Of a DNA stretch of 6,818 bases, positions 6,182 through 6,818 are shown piece by piece. The stretch's first letter is position 1. Every line of letters starts with the position of its first letter. The position numbers were made by a program, and so were the translations under genes. The notes beneath the pieces were generated by a model. The model was given only the letters and a program-made list of their open reading frames with translations, was not told the DNA's origin and searched no databases. Source of the DNA: a gamma proteobacterium symbiont of Lucinoma myriamae (GTDB taxonomy: Bacteria; Pseudomonadota; Gammaproteobacteria; GRL18); NCBI GenBank assembly GCA_025655635.1, contig JAHXIM010000337.1, positions 1 to 6,818 on the forward strand, read 5' to 3'.

Positions 6182-6225
6182 TCACCGCGCGAGCGCAGCG
6201 AATCCGGTGCAATGCTTGGTTAAGC
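6168..6225 (-). repeat. attC recombination site (59-base-element type) of an integron gene cassette
   Basis: Read on the minus strand, GCTTAAC (6225-6219) fits the R'' consensus RYYYAAC. After three bases (CAA) comes GCATT-G-CACCG (6215-6205). A short variable part follows, then CGGTG-AATGC (6187-6178, with the ends as paired), GAC, and the GTT of the 3' core at 6174-6172. The inner arms pair perfectly except for one extrahelical G, and the CAA and GAC bases form an unpaired spacer, both hallmarks of attC folding. The bases after GTT (CATA) do not fit RRRY because they belong to the DNA beyond the cassette. The true R' partner, GTTAAGC, is at the other cassette boundary (6695-6689) and is the exact complement of R''. 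Confidence 0.82.
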
Positions 6226-6694
6226 GATTTTCGTCGATGCCCAAGCCAGCCAATAGCTCCTGAACACTTTCACATACAGTTTTACCAGCAGTATCTATTA
6301 CTAACCTCTCACTACACCACGTATGATATTCTCTATTTTCAACCCGATTTCTGTGTTCTGAAATGTCCGAGCAAATTACCTCGATATTGGTAAAGGATGC
6401 TTCAGATTTAGTTGCAACCTTATTCCACTCTGAGCGGGTAAGCTCAATTGGATTGCACGAATCAGCTATGACACTTAATCCAAGCTTTAAATTATCCTGA
6501 ACAATTCGATATGACAAGCGATAACCCTCTCCCTCCACTTTGGAATTGCAGAGATCTCTTAGTGCTTGCTCGACTGTATCAACTCTCAAGTACACAAAGC
6601 CTGCCCGTTTAGATAATTCTTGAGCGAGTGTTGATTTACCTGTTCCAGGTAAACCTGAAAATATGTGCAATGTTGGTTTATTCATTTCGCTTAA
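6174..6694 (-). mobile_element. Single integron-type gene cassette carrying the ATPase gene
   Basis: The cassette runs from the T after G6695 to G6174 on the minus strand, 521 bp. Its 5' boundary (G|TTAAGC) and its attC R'' (GCTTAAC) are exact complements, as they must be in a cassette excised and closed as a circle. The gene begins nine bases after the boundary and ends inside the attC, the usual compact layout. No integron integrase or second attC is visible in the window, so this is either an isolated cassette at a secondary site or the edge of an array outside the window. Confidence 0.75.
6182..6685 (-). CDS. P-loop ATPase/kinase of the small AAA_33-like type (cassette gene)
   Basis: A 167-residue cytoplasmic nucleotide-binding protein resembling small zeta/gluconate-kinase-like kinases of unknown substrate. 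Walker A is GLPGTGKST at 11-19. RVDTVEQAL (34-42), IADSCNPIELTRSEW (73-87), VICSDISEHRNRVENR (103-118) and ERLVIDTAG (126-134) match the family pattern. Relatives that I recall have about 16 more residues, including a PTWxDV motif, between the ETR-like and REY-like words. Here ENR and REY are fused (116-120), suggesting an in-frame deletion. The last residues (from about L155, LTKHCTGFAALAR) are encoded by the attC and are probably not part of the fold. There is no clear ribosome-binding site in the nine-base leader. The stop is directly followed by the peptidase ATG, so translation may be coupled. Confidence 0.82.
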   Translation of the reverse strand: MNKPTLHIFSGLPGTGKSTLAQELSKRAGFVYLRVDTVEQALRDLCNSKVEGEGYRLSYRIVQDNLKLGLSVIADSCNPIELTRSEWNKVATKSEASFTNIEVICSDISEHRNRVENREYHTWCSERLVIDTAGKTVCESVQELLAGLGIDENRLTKHCTGFAALAR

Positions 6695-6701
6695 CAGTTA
6701 A

Positions 6702-6730
6702 TTTATTTGTTCATCTTTTCACATTATCAA
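6702..6730 (-). promoter_or_regulatory. Possible promoter upstream of the cassette and peptidase genes
   Basis: On the minus strand, TTGATA (6730-6725) is followed after 17 bp by AATAAA (6707-6702). The first element is a good -35 match and the second a poor -10 match. Transcription would begin about 10 bases before the ATPase ATG. The elements lie outside the cassette, so the promoter may originally have served the peptidase gene and now read the cassette first. Confidence 0.3.
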
Positions 6731-6734
6731 CTGT

Positions 6735-6818
6735 TGTGGTCTAATAGAACTGGATACTTTAATAAGAGATAATAACTATCAATTATTGAGGTGTCAAAAT
6801 GGGACAGAAACGAACATA
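6735..6818 (+). mobile_element. Left end of an IS3-family-like insertion sequence (partial)
   Basis: From about 6735 the plus strand reads TGTGGTCTAATAGAACTGG, then ATACTTTAATAAG, and after a short leader an open reading frame. A TG start and an ACTGGA(C/T)AC-like word shortly before orfA are typical of many IS3-family left ends. The exact boundary is uncertain because the right end is outside the window. Confidence 0.4.
6799..6818 (+). CDS. Start of an IS3-type transposase orfA (cut by the window edge)
   Basis: Only six complete codons (MGQKRT) and two bases of the next are present, after a good ribosome-binding sequence GAGGTG (6788-6793) five bases upstream. Short basic N-termini of this kind are common in IS3-family OrfA proteins, and the upstream bases look like an IS3-type end. 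The identity rests on that context and not on the few residues seen. It is transcribed away from all the other genes. Confidence 0.45.

Noticed and set aside
6169..6393. 74-codon plus-strand frame opposite the ATPase gene
   Set aside because: Its start lies in the attC and it is antisense to a gene with clear Walker A and family motifs.
6696..6760. A second attC upstream of the cassette
   Set aside because: An AACAGTT/AACTGTT inverted repeat is present, but there is no RYYYAAC core, no extrahelical base and no GC-bearing arms.

Overview
The window is AT-rich bacterial DNA. Its gene families (a Tn3-family transposase with 46-48 bp type ends, HigBA, an integron-type gene cassette, an IS3-like end) suggest an accessory region of a proteobacterium, probably a gammaproteobacterium. 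No housekeeping gene fixes the host. Every well-supported gene lies on the minus strand. The exception is a few codons of an apparent IS3-type transposase at the right edge.

Positions 92-5038 hold most of a Tn3-family transposon. The terminal repeat is at about 92-139, and the transposase gene tnpA (997 aa, DDE triad intact) ends 10 bp inside it. Upstream of tnpA, on the same strand and with gaps of only 6-10 bp, lie a tyrosine recombinase with a C-terminal extension of about 110 residues, a HigA antitoxin and a HigB toxin. The transcription order is higB-higA-recombinase-tnpA. The likely reading is one promoter just upstream of higB, repressed by HigA at an inverted repeat in the spacer, so that the addiction module and both mobility genes are controlled together. 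The recombinase should resolve cointegrates made by TnpA.

Positions 5039-5623 are mostly intergenic. They hold the putative higB promoter and operator, a GC-rich 8-bp inverted repeat that may belong to the resolution site, a possible 55-aa small gene, and three 16-bp repeats, each containing an ATG. No partner for the left terminal repeat is visible, so the rest of the window may be transposon cargo.

Positions 5624-6694 carry an M15-type peptidoglycan peptidase gene and, immediately upstream, a P-loop ATPase/kinase gene that sits in what looks like a complete single integron gene cassette. The attC site (6168-6225) has paired 7-bp outer cores, an unpaired spacer, an extrahelical G and a short terminal loop. 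The matching cassette boundary is at 6694/6695, nine bases before the ATPase start codon. The attC encodes the last residues of the ATPase and supplies the apparent start codon of the peptidase. No integrase gene or second attC is visible, and the cassette appears to have entered a non-attC (secondary) site just 5' of the peptidase gene.

The right edge (about 6735-6818) looks like the left end of an IS3-family insertion sequence.
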